A stretch of 15,201 nt of DNA from DATIJJ01 sp035478255 (GTDB lineage: Bacteria > Pseudomonadota > Gammaproteobacteria > DSM-16500). The translations under genes and the position numbers were made by a program. Where the stretch lies: positions 1 to 15,201 of the forward strand of contig DATIJV010000154.1 in NCBI GenBank assembly GCA_035478255.1. Reading direction: 5' to 3'. Shown piece by piece: positions 14,946-15,201 of the stretch (positions within the stretch are counted from its first letter, which is position 1; the number at the start of each line of letters is the position of its first letter). The notes beneath the pieces were generated by a model. It was given only the letters and a program-made list of their open reading frames with translations. It did not search any database and was not told where the DNA came from.

Positions 14946-15084
14946 ACCTCCTTCCCCTATCCCCTTCCTCCAAGCGAAAAGCACGCTTGGAGGAAGGGGG
15001 ACGCTCCGATATAGATGTGCTAAATTAGAACGTCCCCCTTCCTCCACATGCTTTTTGTGGAGGAAGGGGAAAGGGGAAGGAGGT
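14946..15084 (+). repeat. Palindromic cloverleaf repeat, copy C (139 bp)
   Basis: Same family as copies A and B and the same orientation as A; the core at 15004-15030 begins CTCCGATAT and ends AAATTAGAA. The left outer arm has one change (CTATC where the others have CTTTC), which keeps the mirror symmetry. The right inner hairpin is four bases shorter, with arms CCTCCACA and TGTGGAGG in place of CCTCCAAGCG and CGCTTGGAGG, so pairing is kept although the sequence differs. It lies 112 bp after corA. A T-rich flank precedes it, as for copy A, and an A-rich flank follows. Confidence 0.9.
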
Positions 15085-15145
15085 ATAAAAACTAATGTTA
15101 CAGTGCACTATATTGTAAGTATTCGGTGGAAGTTTCCTCGCTGTC

Positions 15146-15201
15146 ATGCCAGCATGCTTTTAGCTGGCATCCAGTGTTTTTAAGGGCGCTGGATGCCAGC
15201 T
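15146..15201. repeat. Second type of inverted repeat, cut by the window edge
   Basis: Two nested palindromes share an arm. ATGCCAGC (15146-15153) pairs with GCTGGCAT (15163-15170). AGCTGGCATCCAG (15162-15174) pairs perfectly over 13 bp with CTGGATGCCAGCT (15189-15201). The pattern tcatgcc...ctggcatccag is like the dispersed short palindromes common in intergenic regions of several intracellular or AT-rich proteobacteria. It probably continues beyond 15201. No coding potential is seen. Confidence 0.7.

Noticed and set aside
5183..15084. The three repeats as a CRISPR array
   Set aside because: They are kilobases apart, about 140 bp long and palindromic throughout; no regular spacers or cas genes are present.

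Overview
The window looks like a piece of a gammaproteobacterial chromosome, moderately AT-rich. A Legionellales/Coxiella-like host is my best guess from overall feel, but no marker gene settles it. Roughly the left two thirds (224-9683) carry a type IVb pilus gene set of the kind known from the thin pilus of IncI1 plasmid R64. The right third (10552-14833) is housekeeping: dapF, lptM and pgi on the minus strand, then 5-formyltetrahydrofolate cyclo-ligase and corA on the plus strand.

Left block, 224-4835 (+): a GspE/PulE-type secretion ATPase (R64 PilQ-like), a GspF/PilC-type inner-membrane platform protein (PilR-like, probably starting at a GTG), and two large cysteine-rich prepilins with near-identical cleavage regions. 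A small RelB/DinJ-type antitoxin gene (4907-5161) follows, with a promoter overlapped by an 18-bp palindrome; no toxin gene lies beside it.

Middle block, 5564-9683 (+): a tightly packed operon for a short TcpQ/PilL-type periplasmic protein, a PilN lipoprotein secretin, the PilO accessory protein and a PilP protein with a glutamine-rich coiled coil. Together the two blocks could build a machine: PilN forms the outer-membrane pore with the PilL-like protein as partner, PilO and PilP link it to the inner membrane, PilR is the platform, PilQ drives assembly, and the two prepilins supply fibre or tip subunits. No prepilin peptidase, lytic transglycosylase or PilM gene is visible here. The gene order is permuted relative to R64 (Q-R-pilins first, L-N-O-P second).

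Three copies of a 139-143 bp palindromic repeat (5183-5325, 9692-9834, 14946-15084) are the most unusual structure. Each can fold as a cloverleaf: a long outer stem, two inner hairpins and a 27-nt asymmetric core. Paired arm bases have changed together between copies. The outer arms are purine/pyrimidine mirror repeats, and the ends spell the anti-Shine-Dalgarno and Shine-Dalgarno sequences. The first two copies lie in opposite orientation on either side of the pilL-N-O-P operon. A different inverted repeat begins at the right edge and runs out of the window.

The right block includes a 41-codon lipoprotein gene (lptM) that overlaps both pgi and dapF by ATGA junctions, giving a translationally coupled pgi-lptM-dapF operon. 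pgi and the cyclo-ligase gene are divergent, 47 bp apart; the cyclo-ligase gene and corA form a two-gene operon.
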